A stretch of DNA of 64,000 bases from Methylocystis echinoides (GCF_027923385.1 NZ_BSEC01000001.1:434001-498000), one strand, 5' to 3'. Shown: positions 44,341 through 53,555, counted from the stretch's first letter. Notes: generated by a model from the sequence alone, not told the origin. Translations and numbers: made by a program.

Positions 44341-44486
44341 CCCTCTCCCCGCCAAGCGGGGAGAGGGCTGGGGTGAGGGGCAGGCAAGTTCACGAGAGTT
44401 GATTGAAGAGATGCTATTCATTCCAACATTGGGTGAAGCGGCCTCGCCCCTCACCCTGACCCTCTCCCCGCTTGGCGGGGAGAGGG
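44341..44486. repeat. Paired inverted hairpins, CCCTCTCCCCGC family
   Basis: 44341-44367 is CCCTCTCCCCGC, CAAGC, GGGGAGAGGG, a self-complementary hairpin, followed by CTGGGGTGAGGGGC. 44446-44486 is the same element in inverted order (GCCCCTCACCCTGACC, then the hairpin). The two copies face each other across 63 bases. The family is common in proteobacterial intergenic regions. It sits in the sucA-sucB gap and may shape messenger processing there. Confidence 0.9.
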
Positions 44487-44492
44487 AAGTCG

Positions 44493-47477
44493 TCACGCCG
44501 AGAAAGCGTCATCCAGAAAGGCCTTCAGCTGCGCGAGATGCTTGGACATGGTGCCGGCGGCCGTCGAGGCGGAGGCCGGGCGGCCCACATAGCGGGCGCG
44601 CTTCGACTTGCCGCCGACCTGGCCGAGCACCCATTCCAGATAGGGCTCGACGAAGAACCAGGCGCCCATGTTCTTGGGCTCCTCCTGGCACCAGACGACA
44701 TCGGCGTTCTTGAAGCGCGCCATCAGCGTGACAAGGCCCTTCAGCGGGAAGGGATAAAGCTGCTCGACGCGCAGCAGATAGACATCGTCGATCCCGCGCT
44801 TCTCGCGATCTTCGAGAAGATCGTAATAAACCTTGCCGGAGCACAGGACGACGCGGCGGATGGCGTCGTCGCCTTTCAGCATCGCCTGTTCCGGCGTCGC
44901 CGTCTCGGCGTCGTCTAGCAGGATGCGCTGGAAGCTGGAGGCCATGCCCATTTCGCCGAGACGCGACACGCAGCGCTTGTTGCGCAGCAGTGATTTCGGC
45001 GTCATCAGCACCAGCGGCTTGCGCATGTTGCGATGCAGCTGACGGCGCAGGATGTGATAATAATTCGCCGGCGTCGAGCAGTTCGCGACCTGCATGTTGT
45101 CTTCGGCGCAAAGTTGCAGATAGCGCTCGAGACGGGCCGAGGAATGTTCCGGCCCCTGTCCCTCATAGCCATGCGGCAGCAGGCAGACGAGGCCGGACAT
45201 GCGCAGCCATTTGCGCTCGCCAGCCGAGAGGAACTGGTCGAAGATGACCTGCGCGCCATTGGCGAAATCGCCGAACTGCGCCTCCCACAGAACGAGCGCG
45301 TCGGGCTCGGCGAGCGAATAGCCATATTCGAAGCCGAGCACCGCCTCTTCCGAGAGCATCGAATTGATGACCTCGAAACGCCCCTGTTTCGGTCCGATGT
45401 GATCCAGGGGAATGTAGCGGGCCTCGGTCTCCTGATCGATCAGCACGGCGTGACGCTGCGAGAAGGTGCCGCGCTCGACGTCCTGTCCGGACAGCCGCAC
45501 ATTATAGCCTTCCGCGAGCAGCGTGCCGAAGGCCAGCGCCTCGGCCGTCGCCCAGTCGATCGCGACGCCCTCGTCAATGGCGTTGCGGCGGTTGTCGAGA
45601 AAACGCTGGATGGTGCGATGGAGCCGGAACTCCGGGGGAACCGTCGTCAGCCGCGCGCCCAGTTCCTTCAGCGATTCCAGCGGCGCGCCGGTCTTGCCGC
45701 GACGCTCGTCCTCGGAGGCCTGATAGCCGGGCTTCAATCCCGCCCAGCGGCCATCGAGCCAGTCGGCCTTGTTGGGCTTGTAGCTCTGCCCCGCCTCGAA
45801 TTCCGCTTCGAGACGCGCGCGCCAGGCCTCCTTCATCCCGTCGGCCTGCGCCTGGGTCATCTGACCCTCGGCGACGAGCTTCTCGCCGTAAATATCCAGC
45901 GTCGTGCGATGGGCGCGGATCTTTTTATACATCAGCGGCTGGGTGAAGCCCGGCTCGTCGCCTTCATTATGGCCGAAGCGGCGGTAGCACCACATGTCGA
46001 TGACGACCGGCTTCTGGAACTGCTGGCGGAACTCGGTCGCGACGCGCGCCGCGAACACCACGGCTTCGGGGTCGTCGCCATTCACGTGGAAGATCGGCGC
46101 CTCGACCATCTTCGCCACATCGGACGGATAGGGCGAGGAGCGCGAGAAGCGCGGATAGGTGGTGAAGCCGATCTGATTGTTGATGATGAAATGCAGCGAG
46201 CCGCCGGTGCGATGGCCCTTCAGCCCGGAGAGGCCGAAACATTCCGCCACCACGCCTTGACCCGCGAAGGCCGCGTCGCCGTGGATGAGCAGCGGCAGCA
46301 CGGAACGGCGGTCGCCGCCATGCTGGTCCTGCTTGGCGCGCACCTTGCCGAGCACCACGGGGTCGACGATCTCGAGATGCGACGGATTGGCGGTGAGCGA
46401 CAGATGCACCTTGTTGCCGTCGAACTCGCGATCCGAGGAGGCGCCGAGGTGATATTTCACGTCGCCCGAGCCTTCCACCTCGTCGGGCAGGAAGGAGCCG
46501 CCCTTGAATTCGTGGAACAGCGCGCGATGCGGCTTGGCCATCACCTGGCAGAGCACGTTGAGCCGGCCGCGATGGGCCATGCCGAGCACGATCTCCTGCA
46601 CGCCGAGCGCGCCGCCGCGCTTGATGATCTGCTCCAGCGCCGGGACGATGGATTCGCCGCCGTCGAGGCCGAAGCGCTTGGTGCCCGTATATTTGACGTC
46701 GATGAATTTCTCGAAGCCTTCGGCCTCGACGAGCTTGTTGTAGATCGCGCGCTTGCCTTCCGCCGTGAAGACAATCTCCTTTTGCGGGCCCTCGATGCGC
46801 GCCTGCAGCCAGGCTTTCTCCTCGGGGCTGGAGATATGCATGAATTCGAAGCCGATCGAGCCGCAATAGGTGCGGCGCAGGATCGTCACCATCTCGAAGA
46901 CGCTGGCGTATTGAAGGCCGAGCACGCCGTCGATGAAGATCTTGCGGTCGTAGTCCTCGTCCTTGAAACCATAGCTCTCGGGATGCAGCTCGCCGTGGTC
47001 GTGGCGCTGTTCGAGGCCGAGCGGATCGAGATTGGCGTGGAGATGGCCGCGCATGCGATAGGCGCGGATCATCATCAGGGCGCGCACGGAGTCGCGCGTC
47101 GCGCGGCGGACGTCCTCGGCGGTGACGGCCGTGGGCGGAGGAACGGGCGCGCCCTTCGGCGCGGGCTTGGCGGGCGCCGCCTCGTCGCCGGTGAGCGCGC
47201 TCACCCATTCGCCGTTCGCCGTCGGCGGCCAGTCGCTGCGCGCCCAGCTCGGGCCGTTCGGCGCGGCGCCGGGAATGACGCCCATCTCGGCAAAAAACTT
47301 CGCCCACTCGGGCTTCACAGAGGCCGGGTCGGCCTCATAGGCGTCGAGCAGCCCCTCGAGATAGGCCGCATTGGCGCCCTGAAGGAAGGAGGTGGTTGCG
47401 AAGCCCTGGTTTTGCGCCGTGCGGGGGCCGCCGGGAGCGGCGGGGCCGCCGACGCCATCAGTCTCTAGTCGCGCCAT
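44493..47477 (-). CDS. sucA: 2-oxoglutarate dehydrogenase E1
   Basis: A 994-residue E1, standard length. The N-terminal segment (GANAAYLEGLLDAYEADPAS) is the part that docks to E2. Thiamine diphosphate-domain segments include GMAHRGRLNVL, HLGASSDREFD, LLIHGDAAFAGQG and FGHNEGDEPGFTQP; the C-terminus has LPHGYEGQGPEHSSARLERY and ALVLWEAQFGDFANGAQ. It decarboxylates 2-oxoglutarate and passes succinyl to SucB. AGAGAAGCGAG precedes the ATG. A hairpin lies between it and sucD upstream. Confidence 0.97.
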   Translation of the reverse strand: MARLETDGVGGPAAPGGPRTAQNQGFATTSFLQGANAAYLEGLLDAYEADPASVKPEWAKFFAEMGVIPGAAPNGPSWARSDWPPTANGEWVSALTGDEAAPAKPAPKGAPVPPPTAVTAEDVRRATRDSVRALMMIRAYRMRGHLHANLDPLGLEQRHDHGELHPESYGFKDEDYDRKIFIDGVLGLQYASVFEMVTILRRTYCGSIGFEFMHISSPEEKAWLQARIEGPQKEIVFTAEGKRAIYNKLVEAEGFEKFIDVKYTGTKRFGLDGGESIVPALEQIIKRGGALGVQEIVLGMAHRGRLNVLCQVMAKPHRALFHEFKGGSFLPDEVEGSGDVKYHLGASSDREFDGNKVHLSLTANPSHLEIVDPVVLGKVRAKQDQHGGDRRSVLPLLIHGDAAFAGQGVVAECFGLSGLKGHRTGGSLHFIINNQIGFTTYPRFSRSSPYPSDVAKMVEAPIFHVNGDDPEAVVFAARVATEFRQQFQKPVVIDMWCYRRFGHNEGDEPGFTQPLMYKKIRAHRTTLDIYGEKLVAEGQMTQAQADGMKEAWRARLEAEFEAGQSYKPNKADWLDGRWAGLKPGYQASEDERRGKTGAPLESLKELGARLTTVPPEFRLHRTIQRFLDNRRNAIDEGVAIDWATAEALAFGTLLAEGYNVRLSGQDVERGTFSQRHAVLIDQETEARYIPLDHIGPKQGRFEVINSMLSEEAVLGFEYGYSLAEPDALVLWEAQFGDFANGAQVIFDQFLSAGERKWLRMSGLVCLLPHGYEGQGPEHSSARLERYLQLCAEDNMQVANCSTPANYYHILRRQLHRNMRKPLVLMTPKSLLRNKRCVSRLGEMGMASSFQRILLDDAETATPEQAMLKGDDAIRRVVLCSGKVYYDLLEDREKRGIDDVYLLRVEQLYPFPLKGLVTLMARFKNADVVWCQEEPKNMGAWFFVEPYLEWVLGQVGGKSKRARYVGRPASASTAAGTMSKHLAQLKAFLDDAFSA

Positions 47478-47557
47478 TTAACTCGCTTCTCTTGAAGCCT
47501 TAAACGGCGCCGGTCAGGCTCGCTGCCTGAAGCCGCCGTCGAAGGCTTAGTTTTCAG

Positions 47558-47581
47558 GGCGCCGCCTTTTTAAGCGGCGTC
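47558..47581. other. Hairpin between sucD and sucA
   Basis: GGCGCCGC at 47558-47565 pairs with GCGGCGTC at 47574-47581 (eight pairs, one G-T) around CTTTTTAA. There is no T-run after it on either strand, so it is not a classic terminator. It could be a processing or stability element in the leftward suc messenger. Confidence 0.45.
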
Positions 47582-47629
47582 GCCCCTCATTTAAGTTCTC
47601 CGAGGCGGTAAAGAAGGGCGCGGCTGCGC

Positions 47630-48514
47630 CTAACCTTTCAGCACCTCGACCAATGTCTTGCCCAGACGCGCCGGAGAGGGCGAAACCCTGATCCCAGCCG
47701 CTTCCATTGCCGCGATCTTGCTCTCGGCGTCGCCCTTGCCGCCCGAAATAATGGCGCCGGCATGGCCCATGCGGCGTCCGGGAGGGGCCGTGCGGCCGGC
47801 GATGAAGCCCACCATGGGCTTTTTGCGGCCGCGCTTGGCCTCGTCTTTCAAGAACTGGGCCGCTTCCTCCTCGGCCGAGCCGCCGATCTCGCCGATCATG
47901 ATGATCGACTTCGTCGCCTCGTCGGCGAGGAACAGCTCCAGAACCTCGATGAAGTCCGTGCCCTTGACCGGATCGCCGCCGATGCCGACGGCCGTGGTCT
48001 GGCCGAGACCCTCGCGGGTCGTCTGGAAGACCGCCTCATAGGTCAGCGTGCCGGAGCGCGACACGACGCCCACCGAACCGCGGGAGAAGATGTTCCCCGG
48101 CATAATACCGATCTTGCTTTCCCCAGCCGTGACGACGCCCGGGCAGTTCGGCCCGATGAGGCGCGACTTGGAGCCCGACAGCGAGCGCTTGACGCGGATC
48201 ATGTCCTGAACCGGCACGCCCTCGGTGATGCAGACGATCAGCGGGATCTCGGCGTCGATGGCCTCGCAAATGGCGTCAGCCGCGCCCGGCGGCGGCACAT
48301 AGACGACCGAGGCCTCGGCCCCCGTCCTCGCGCGCGCTTCGGCGACCGTGTCGAAGACCGGCAGGCCGAGATGGGTGGAGCCGCCTTTGCCCGGGGAGAC
48401 GCCGCCAACCATCTTGGTTCCGTAGGCGATCGCCTGTTCCGAGTGGAAGGTGGCGGTCTTGCCGGTGAACCCCTGGGTGATGACTTTGGTGGACTTGTCG
48501 ATCAGCACGGACAT
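47630..48514 (-). CDS. sucD: Succinyl-CoA synthetase alpha subunit
   Basis: A 294-residue alpha subunit. The CoA-binding part opens [20 protein letters not shown], with [19 protein letters not shown] and the phosphohistidine in [16 protein letters not shown]. With SucC it makes ATP or GTP from succinyl-CoA. The ATG at 48514 is chosen by homology and AGGAAT upstream; the open frame continues much further without family likeness. The beta-subunit gene sucC, normally just upstream, is absent: a rightward lipoprotein gene is there instead. In serine-cycle methylotrophs the related malate thiokinase MtkB is an alternative identity, but the location before sucA-sucB favours SucD. Confidence 0.9.
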   Translation of the reverse strand: MSVLIDKSTKVITQGFTGKTATFHSEQAIAYGTKMVGGVSPGKGGSTHLGLPVFDTVAEARARTGAEASVVYVPPPGAADAICEAIDAEIPLIVCITEGVPVQDMIRVKRSLSGSKSRLIGPNCPGVVTAGESKIGIMPGNIFSRGSVGVVSRSGTLTYEAVFQTTREGLGQTTAVGIGGDPVKGTDFIEVLELFLADEATKSIIMIGEIGGSAEEEAAQFLKDEAKRGRKKPMVGFIAGRTAPPGRRMGHAGAIISGGKGDAESKIAAMEAAGIRVSPSPARLGKTLVEVLKG

Positions 48515-48865
48515 GCAGCGATTCCTAAAGAGAACGGGCGCGCGGTGAAGCGCGAACACCCGGCGCCCCGTAAACGGCGGCCCGGCCCTCGCGCGGCGAA
48601 TATCGCGGGGCCAAACTATTGGCAAGAGCGCCCGCGCACAAGGCGGAAAGCGCCCGGAAAAGGCGCATGCGGCAAGGGGACGCGAGGGGGCGGGGACAAC
48701 CCCTGTTGCTGGGCGAACAAAGCCCTGTAACCGGGAGTAGATTTGCTGTTGCGGTTGGGCAACAGCCGAGAAAAGGCTTGGTCCTGGACTCAATGGGCGT
48801 GTTGACGCGCTTTAGGGCGCAGCTAAAGCTTAACCTATTGCAAACATCATGGATAGGATTGAGCT
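48515..48865. other. Divergent intergenic region
   Basis: About 350 bases between sucD and the rightward lipoprotein gene. No gene or RNA seen. An AT-richer part at 48800-48860 with TTGACG (48803-48808) probably holds the promoter of the lipoprotein gene. Confidence 0.5.
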
Positions 48866-49828
48866 ATGTGTCGCGCCGCGCCGAAGAGCCTCTGGGCCAT
48901 CACCGTTTTTGCCGCATCCGTCGGGCTGTCGTCATGCGGCGGCGACCTGGCGAAAATATTGCCGCTGGCGCCTGGCGCTTTGGCCACAGGCGTTTCGCGG
49001 TTTCAGGACACTGAAAGCAACCTGATCGCCGAATTCCAGAATGATGACCGGACGCTCAGATATCTTTCTCAGGGAAGGTATAGCTGCGGCTATCCAACTG
49101 ACCCCGAAGTAAAGAAAACCACACGCATCAAAAACCCCAAGCGGTACGTCGTCCAAAGGTACGAGGCCAATAGCGTTTGGACCGCCAGCGTCGCCGTCAT
49201 CAAGGCCTATTCAGACTATCTCCAGGAAATCGTTAACTCCGACACCGCCGACCAGGCCACCATCAAGGAGCTTGCCGGAGCCGTCAGCGCCGTCGTGACC
49301 AAGGTTCCGGCGACGGCGCCCTATGGACCGGCAGTGGCGCCGGTCGGAACGCTGATCGGAGATTTCCGGAGGTACGCCACCTTTGGACAACTGGGCGAAA
49401 CGGCGAAAATCATGGATCGACCGCTGCGAATTGCGGTCGCCCGGCTCGAGAGCGAATATCCGACGCTCCAGGGCGGCCAGCAGGCCGCATTCCGCCTCTG
49501 GGACGAGTGCGCCGTCGACAAGCTCAACTATCTCCTGCAGGTCTCGAATCCCTCCTTCGCGGCCACCTATGGCCCGAACGTCGGTCAATCGTCAGGCATT
49601 GAGCTCGCCAAAGCCTATGAGGCCTATCAGGTCAAACGCCACGAATTCCGCCAAACCCCTGACATCAAGCAGCTCCTCGACGATATCCTGACCCAGAACG
49701 AGAAGCTTCAGAAGGATTCGAGCAAGGTGACGGCCCAGTCGCTCTTCAATGCGGGCAAGGATGTCGTCGCCGCGGCTGAAGCCGCTTATGGCGTGGCGAG
49801 CAAGCCCGCCGCGAGCGCGTCACGTTAG
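48866..49828 (+). CDS. Predicted lipoprotein of unknown function
   Basis: A 320-residue protein. The N-terminus carries a lipoprotein signal with lipobox LSSC (Cys about residue 24), followed by Gly-Gly-Asp; Asp soon after the Cys could favour inner-membrane retention. The body is helical and contains VQRYEANSVWTASVAVIKAY, LGETAKIMDRPLRIAVARLE and a Lys/Ser-rich end with SLFNAGKDVVAAAEAAYG. Not recognised. It replaces the place where sucC would be expected and is convergent with rplA. Confidence 0.72.
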   Translation: MCRAAPKSLWAITVFAASVGLSSCGGDLAKILPLAPGALATGVSRFQDTESNLIAEFQNDDRTLRYLSQGRYSCGYPTDPEVKKTTRIKNPKRYVVQRYEANSVWTASVAVIKAYSDYLQEIVNSDTADQATIKELAGAVSAVVTKVPATAPYGPAVAPVGTLIGDFRRYATFGQLGETAKIMDRPLRIAVARLESEYPTLQGGQQAAFRLWDECAVDKLNYLLQVSNPSFAATYGPNVGQSSGIELAKAYEAYQVKRHEFRQTPDIKQLLDDILTQNEKLQKDSSKVTAQSLFNAGKDVVAAAEAAYGVASKPAASASR

Positions 49829-49874
49829 ACGTCGGCCGGTACAAGCGCTGGCGGGGCTCCCGCCCGCGCGTAGA

Positions 49875-49910
49875 AAAAGAAAAGCCGGCGGTTTTCCCGC
49901 CGGCTTCAAA
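49875..49910 (-). terminator. Rho-independent terminator of rplA
   Basis: AAGCCGGCGG (49882-49891) and CCGCCGGCTT (49897-49906) form a perfect ten-pair stem around TTTTC. On the minus strand it is followed by TTTCTTTTTC, so it ends the leftward rpl transcript; on the plus strand the tail is CAAAA, so it is one-sided. Confidence 0.88.
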
Positions 49911-49932
49911 ATCTCGAGGCTCCTGAAAGCCC

Positions 49933-50637
49933 TTACGCGGTCGTCGCGCCCAGCGAGCCGACTTCCACCTTCACGCCCGGACCCTGGGTCGAGCTGATGG
50001 CGACGCGCTGGATGTAGGTGCCCTTGGCGCCCTGCGGCTTGGCCTTGGCCACCGCGTCGACGAAAGCCTTGATGTTCTCGACGAGCTTGTCGTCGTTGAA
50101 CGAGGCCTTGCCGACCGTGCCCTGAATGATGCCGGCCTTCTCGACGCGGAACTCGACCGCGCCGCCCTTCGAGGCCTTCACCGCGCCGGCGACGTCCATG
50201 GTCACCGTGCCGACCTTCGGGTTCGGCATCATGCCGCGCGGGCCGAGCACCTTACCGAGACGGCCGACCAGCGGCATCATGTCCGGCGTGGCGATACAGC
50301 GATCGAAGTCGATCGTGCCGCCCTGAACGATGGTGACGAGATCCTCGGCGCCCACAACGTCCGCGCCCGCCGCCTTGGCTTCATCCGCCTTGGCGCCGCG
50401 CGCGAAGACGCCGACGCGCAGGACGCGGCCGGTGCCGTTCGGCAGATTGACGACGCCGCGGACCATCTGGTCAGCGTGCTTGGGGTCGACGCCAAGATTC
50501 ATGGCGATCTCGACCGATTCGTCAAACTTGGCCGTGGCGCGGCTGCGCACGAGCTTCACGGCTTCGTCGATCGGGTAGAGCTTGGTGCGCTCGATGCCCT
50601 CGCGGGCCTTCTGGATGCGTTTTCCGACATGCGCCAT
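49933..50637 (-). CDS. rplA: 50S ribosomal protein L1
   Basis: A 234-residue L1, from [20 protein letters not shown] to [16 protein letters not shown], with [20 protein letters not shown] and [21 protein letters not shown]1 forms the mobile stalk of the large subunit and often represses its own operon by binding the messenger. It follows rplK by four bases. A terminator follows, so rplJ and rplL are not in the same unit here. Confidence 0.97.
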   Translation of the reverse strand: MAHVGKRIQKAREGIERTKLYPIDEAVKLVRSRATAKFDESVEIAMNLGVDPKHADQMVRGVVNLPNGTGRVLRVGVFARGAKADEAKAAGADVVGAEDLVTIVQGGTIDFDRCIATPDMMPLVGRLGKVLGPRGMMPNPKVGTVTMDVAGAVKASKGGAVEFRVEKAGIIQGTVGKASFNDDKLVENIKAFVDAVAKAKPQGAKGTYIQRVAISSTQGPGVKVEVGSLGATTA

Positions 50638-50641
50638 GATC

Positions 50642-51088
50642 TTACTCCACCACCTCGAGGCCCATCGCGCGGGCGGAGCCTTGTATCATCGACATTGCCG
50701 ACTCGACCGACGCGCAGTTCAGATCGACCATCTTCTTTTCAGCGATGTCGCGAATCTGCGCCTTGGTGATCTTGCCGACGACGTTACGGCCGGGGGTCTT
50801 CGAGCCCGAAGCCGGCTTCTTGCCGATCTTCAGACCAACCGCCTTCTTCAGGAAGAAGGAGACCGGCGGCTGCTTCATCTCAAAGGTGAAGGAGCGGTCC
50901 TGATAGGCGGTGATGATGACGGGGATCGGCGTCCCCTTCTCGATCTGCGCCGTCTTGGCGTTGAACGCCTTGCAGAATTCCATGATGTTCAGGCCGCGCT
51001 GACCGAGCGCGGGACCAATCGGCGGCGAGGGGTTCGCCGCGCCGGCCGGCACCTGCAGCTTTATGTAGCCGGCAATTTTCTTCGCCAT
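50642..51088 (-). CDS. rplK: 50S ribosomal protein L11
   Basis: A 148-residue L11 that starts [20 protein letters not shown] with [20 protein letters not shown], and has [16 protein letters not shown] and the C-terminal RNA-binding part. It lies at the factor-binding centre of the ribosome and is needed for the RelA response. It is separated from nusG by a coiled-coil gene, an unusual gap in this otherwise fixed order. Confidence 0.97.
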   Translation of the reverse strand: MAKKIAGYIKLQVPAGAANPSPPIGPALGQRGLNIMEFCKAFNAKTAQIEKGTPIPVIITAYQDRSFTFEMKQPPVSFFLKKAVGLKIGKKPASGSKTPGRNVVGKITKAQIRDIAEKKMVDLNCASVESAMSMIQGSARAMGLEVVE

Positions 51089-51293
51089 TTACGTTCTCCA
51101 ACGAGTGACGGCGCGCGACGCTTCAGGAGCGCCCGCTTCCGCCGGTTGCAGTTCGTGGTCTGGTCCGTGGTCCCCGATGGCGTTCGGAGCGGGCCCGCCA
51201 CGTATGATGCCCCGGACAGCGAGGCCATCCGGGGGTCGGGCCACTTTTAGGGGAAGGAAGAAGAAAGCGCAAGCGCCAGGAGCGCCGATCGCC

Positions 51294-51641
51294 TCAATGC
51301 CCCTCTGGCGAAAAGCGCGCTTGCTGCTCGAGTCGGCGGACGCGCTCCTCTAGTTCCGTGAGCAGGACGCCATGGCCGATGACGGAGGAGTGATACTCCA
51401 TCACCGAGCGGCGCAGACCGACGATCTGGTCGCCGAGGCGCTTTTCGAGATTTATCATGTCGGAGGCGACATCAGCGCGGAGCGAGGTCATCTCCGAGCG
51501 CACCGAGTTGAGTTCGATGCGCAATTCGTCCTTGGTGACCATGACTTCGCGCATGGCCGACACCTCGTCACGAAGGTTGTCAACCTTCGCATCGATCTTG
51601 CGCAGCAGCGCCAATGTGAAATTTTCGGGCTCGTCGCTCAC
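51294..51641 (-). CDS. Coiled-coil protein of unknown function
   Basis: About 115 residues, mostly one long coiled helix: LLRKIDAKVDNLRDEVSAMR, KDELRIELNSVRSEMTSLRA and LLTELEERVRRLEQQARF show regular heptads. No membrane or catalytic part. The GTG at 51641 is chosen because GGGAG lies six bases before it; an ATG at 51653 is the alternative. It is inserted between nusG and rplK, which are normally adjacent, on the same strand. Confidence 0.7.
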   Translation of the reverse strand: MSDEPENFTLALLRKIDAKVDNLRDEVSAMREVMVTKDELRIELNSVRSEMTSLRADVASDMINLEKRLGDQIVGLRRSVMEYHSSVIGHGVLLTELEERVRRLEQQARFSPEGH

Positions 51642-51715
51642 CGCGGCTCCCATCGGACCACCAAAACGTGGTCAAGCTCTATAACACAAATCCCTGAAAA
51701 ATCCGCAGAGGCACG

Positions 51716-51738
51716 CCTCCCCCCAAAAATGGGGGAGG
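51716..51738 (-). terminator. Possible terminator after nusG
   Basis: CCTCCCCC and GGGGGAGG form a stem around CAAAAAT just after the nusG stop. On the minus strand a T-run (GGATTTTT) comes only about 15 bases further, so it is a weak or non-classic terminator, or a repeat hairpin. Confidence 0.4.
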
Positions 51739-51740
51739 GA

Positions 51741-52274
51741 TCACCCCATTTTCTCGACCTGGCCAAATTCCAGCTCGACCGGCGTCGGGCGGCCGAAGAT
51801 CGAGACGGCGACTTTGAGGCGCGAGCGGGCTTCGTCGACTTCCTCGACGAGACCGTTGAAGGAGGCGAAGGGGCCGTCGGCGACGCGCACCGTCTCGCCC
51901 ACCTCGAAGCTGACCGTGGGCTTGGGACGCTCGACGCCCTCGGCCACCTGGCCCTTGATGCGCATCGCCTCGTCTTCGGAGATGGGCATGGGCTTGTTGT
52001 CGGCGCCGAGGAATCCCGTGACTTTCGGCGTGTTCTTGATGAGCGAGAACACGGGGTCCGTGAGATTGCACTTCACCAGCACATAGCCCGGGAAGAACTT
52101 GCGCTCGGTGGAGACCTTGCGGCCGCGGCGGACCTCGACGACCTGCTCGGTCGGCACGAGGATTTCCTCGAACGCCTCGCCAAGGCCACGCTGCGCCGCG
52201 CCTTCGCGGATCGACTCGGCGACCTTCTTCTCGAAGTTCGAATAGGCGTGGACGATGTACCAGCGCATGCTCAT
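51741..52274 (-). CDS. nusG: Transcription antitermination protein NusG
   Basis: A 177-residue NusG. The N-terminal NGN domain has MRWYIVHAYSNFEKKVAESI and the site FFPGYVLVKCNL; the C-terminal KOW domain has VRVADGPFASFNGLVEEVDE. It binds RNA polymerase and links it to Rho or the ribosome. A start two codons later (MRWYIV) is equally possible. It follows secE by 31 bases. Confidence 0.96.
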   Translation of the reverse strand: MSMRWYIVHAYSNFEKKVAESIREGAAQRGLGEAFEEILVPTEQVVEVRRGRKVSTERKFFPGYVLVKCNLTDPVFSLIKNTPKVTGFLGADNKPMPISEDEAMRIKGQVAEGVERPKPTVSFEVGETVRVADGPFASFNGLVEEVDEARSRLKVAVSIFGRPTPVELEFGQVEKMG

Positions 52275-52305
52275 GTCGGCGCGCCCAGCTCCTGAAAATG
52301 GGATG

Positions 52306-52497
52306 TTACTGGCCGACCCGCAGCAGCAGGCCGACGAGGAAACGCAGCGCCGAGTCGACGAGAACGAAGAACAGGCTGGCGAAGAGCACCATCAGGATGA
52401 CGAGACCGGTCGTGATCATCGTCTCCCGGCGCGAGGGCCAGGTGACCTTGTTCGCCTCGGCGCGAACTTCCTGCAGGAACGTGAACGGGTTGACCAT
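52306..52497 (-). CDS. secE: Preprotein translocase subunit SecE
   Basis: A 63-residue SecE of the short alphaproteobacterial form: MVNPFTFLQEVRAEANKVTW, PSRRETMITTGLVILMVLFA and one membrane helix. It clamps SecY in the translocon. The ATG at 52497 is chosen by homology; the longer frame upstream is unrelated. Next to nusG, the usual order. The tRNA-Trp gene commonly upstream of secE is not visible here. Confidence 0.95.
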   Translation of the reverse strand: MVNPFTFLQEVRAEANKVTWPSRRETMITTGLVILMVLFASLFFVLVDSALRFLVGLLLRVGQ

Positions 52498-52718
52498 GCG
52501 CTTGCCCGATTTTTGATCGAAAACGGGGCCCTGAAGGACGCCCGCCGTAAAACAGTCGCGGCGCGGGACCTTCCGGCCACGCGCCACGTTCCCGCGCCTT
52601 ATAGCGGTCCGCGCCCCGCTCGCCAAGGGGAATTTGAATGTAGGCGGGCGCGCGGCCATTGCCCAGCGCGGCGCACGGCTTTTAAGAAAGGGGCGGGAGT
52701 CCTGATTTGGAGGAAAAA

Positions 52719-53063
52719 ATGCGCCTTTCGGCTTGCCTCGCCGCCGTCCTCGCGGGCGCCGCGCTTTCCGGCTGCAATGCGCCGCGCCAGACCGGCCCGG
52801 TGATCGACCCGACGGGACCGCAGCGCCCGGCGCCCGCGAGCCAGCAGCCGCTCCCGGAAGGCGCGGGCTGCTCGGCCGCCATCGCGCGCTACCGCTCCGT
52901 CATGGAGAACGATCTCTCGATGGGCCACGTCAATCAGAGTGTGTACGGTCAAATCCAGGGGGAGATTTCCGAGGCCGCCAGCGCCTGCGCCGCCGGGCAG
53001 GATGCGAAGGCGACGTCGCTGGTGCGGGCCTCCAAGGCGCGGCACGGCTATCCGGGCGGCTGA
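52719..53063 (+). CDS. Small lipoprotein
   Basis: A 114-residue protein with a clear lipoprotein signal (MRLSACLAAVLAGAALSGCN, lipobox LSGC). The mature part has a Pro/Gln linker and a helical domain with AIARYRSVMENDLSMGHVNQ and two Cys (GCSA, ACAA). GGAGG sits before the ATG at 52719, four codons inside the longest frame. Function not known. Confidence 0.8.
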   Translation: MRLSACLAAVLAGAALSGCNAPRQTGPVIDPTGPQRPAPASQQPLPEGAGCSAAIARYRSVMENDLSMGHVNQSVYGQIQGEISEAASACAAGQDAKATSLVRASKARHGYPGG

Positions 53064-53140
53064 GCGTCGCAAAGGCGACAATGGAAAGGCGACAGGGAGG
53101 CCAACGGGAAGACGCTCGCGCGCCTTTTGTCGCAGACGAT

Positions 53141-53157
53141 TCTGGAAGAAATCCAGA
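53141..53157. promoter_or_regulatory. Palindrome before the iron uptake genes
   Basis: TCTGGA, AGAAA, TCCAGA: a perfect six-base inverted repeat with a five-base spacer, 75-91 bases before the cupredoxin ATG. A place and shape suited to an iron-responsive repressor. It does not clearly match the Fur or Irr consensus, so its ligand is unknown. Confidence 0.4.
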
Positions 53158-53231
53158 CTACTTCCTTTGACGGCCGCGCTGCTGGTCCCTACGTTGCATG
53201 CAATGGGTATCGCTCCGGAAAAGAGGCGTGC

Positions 53232-53555
53232 ATGAACAGGTTTGCGGCGGCGGTTTTCTTTCTGGTCACGGGTTTCGCGGGCGCGGCGGCGGCGGAGACC
53301 TACACGCTCACCATCAAGGACCATAAATTCGATCCCGCCGAGCTGAAGATCCCGGCCGAAAAGGCGGCGACGCTCGTCGTCAAAAATCTGGACGCCACGC
53401 CGGAGGAATTCGAGTCGAAGCCGCTGCGCATCGAAAAGGTCGTGCCGGCGAATAGCGAGGCGACCTTCCAGCTTCGGGCGCTGAAACCCGGTCGCTACAA
53501 ATTCTTCGGCGAGTTCCACGAGGACAGCGCAAAGGGCGAGGTCATCGTCGAGTAA
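53232..53555 (+). CDS. Periplasmic cupredoxin-like iron uptake protein
   Basis: A 107-residue exported protein. Signal peptide to about residue 21 (AAVFFLVTGFAGAAAAETY), then one cupredoxin domain: YTLTIKDHKFDPAELKIPAE, VVKNLDATPEEFESKPLRIE and LKPGRYKFFGEFHEDSAKGE. This matches the EfeO cupredoxin domain alone, without the M75 peptidase-like part. It probably binds or oxidises ferrous iron for the permease whose ATG overlaps its stop codon (TAATG). Confidence 0.85.
   Translation: MNRFAAAVFFLVTGFAGAAAAETYTLTIKDHKFDPAELKIPAEKAATLVVKNLDATPEEFESKPLRIEKVVPANSEATFQLRALKPGRYKFFGEFHEDSAKGEVIVE

Noticed and set aside
45033..47468. A rightward frame of about 800 codons opposite sucA.
   Set aside because: Shadow of sucA, no recognisable domain.
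47558..47581. A terminator between sucD and sucA.
   Set aside because: No T-run follows the stem on either strand, and both genes are expected in one transcript.
52498..52718. A tRNA-Trp gene before secE, as in many bacteria.
   Set aside because: I looked for the CCA anticodon arm and the T-loop GGTTCGA and found no cloverleaf.
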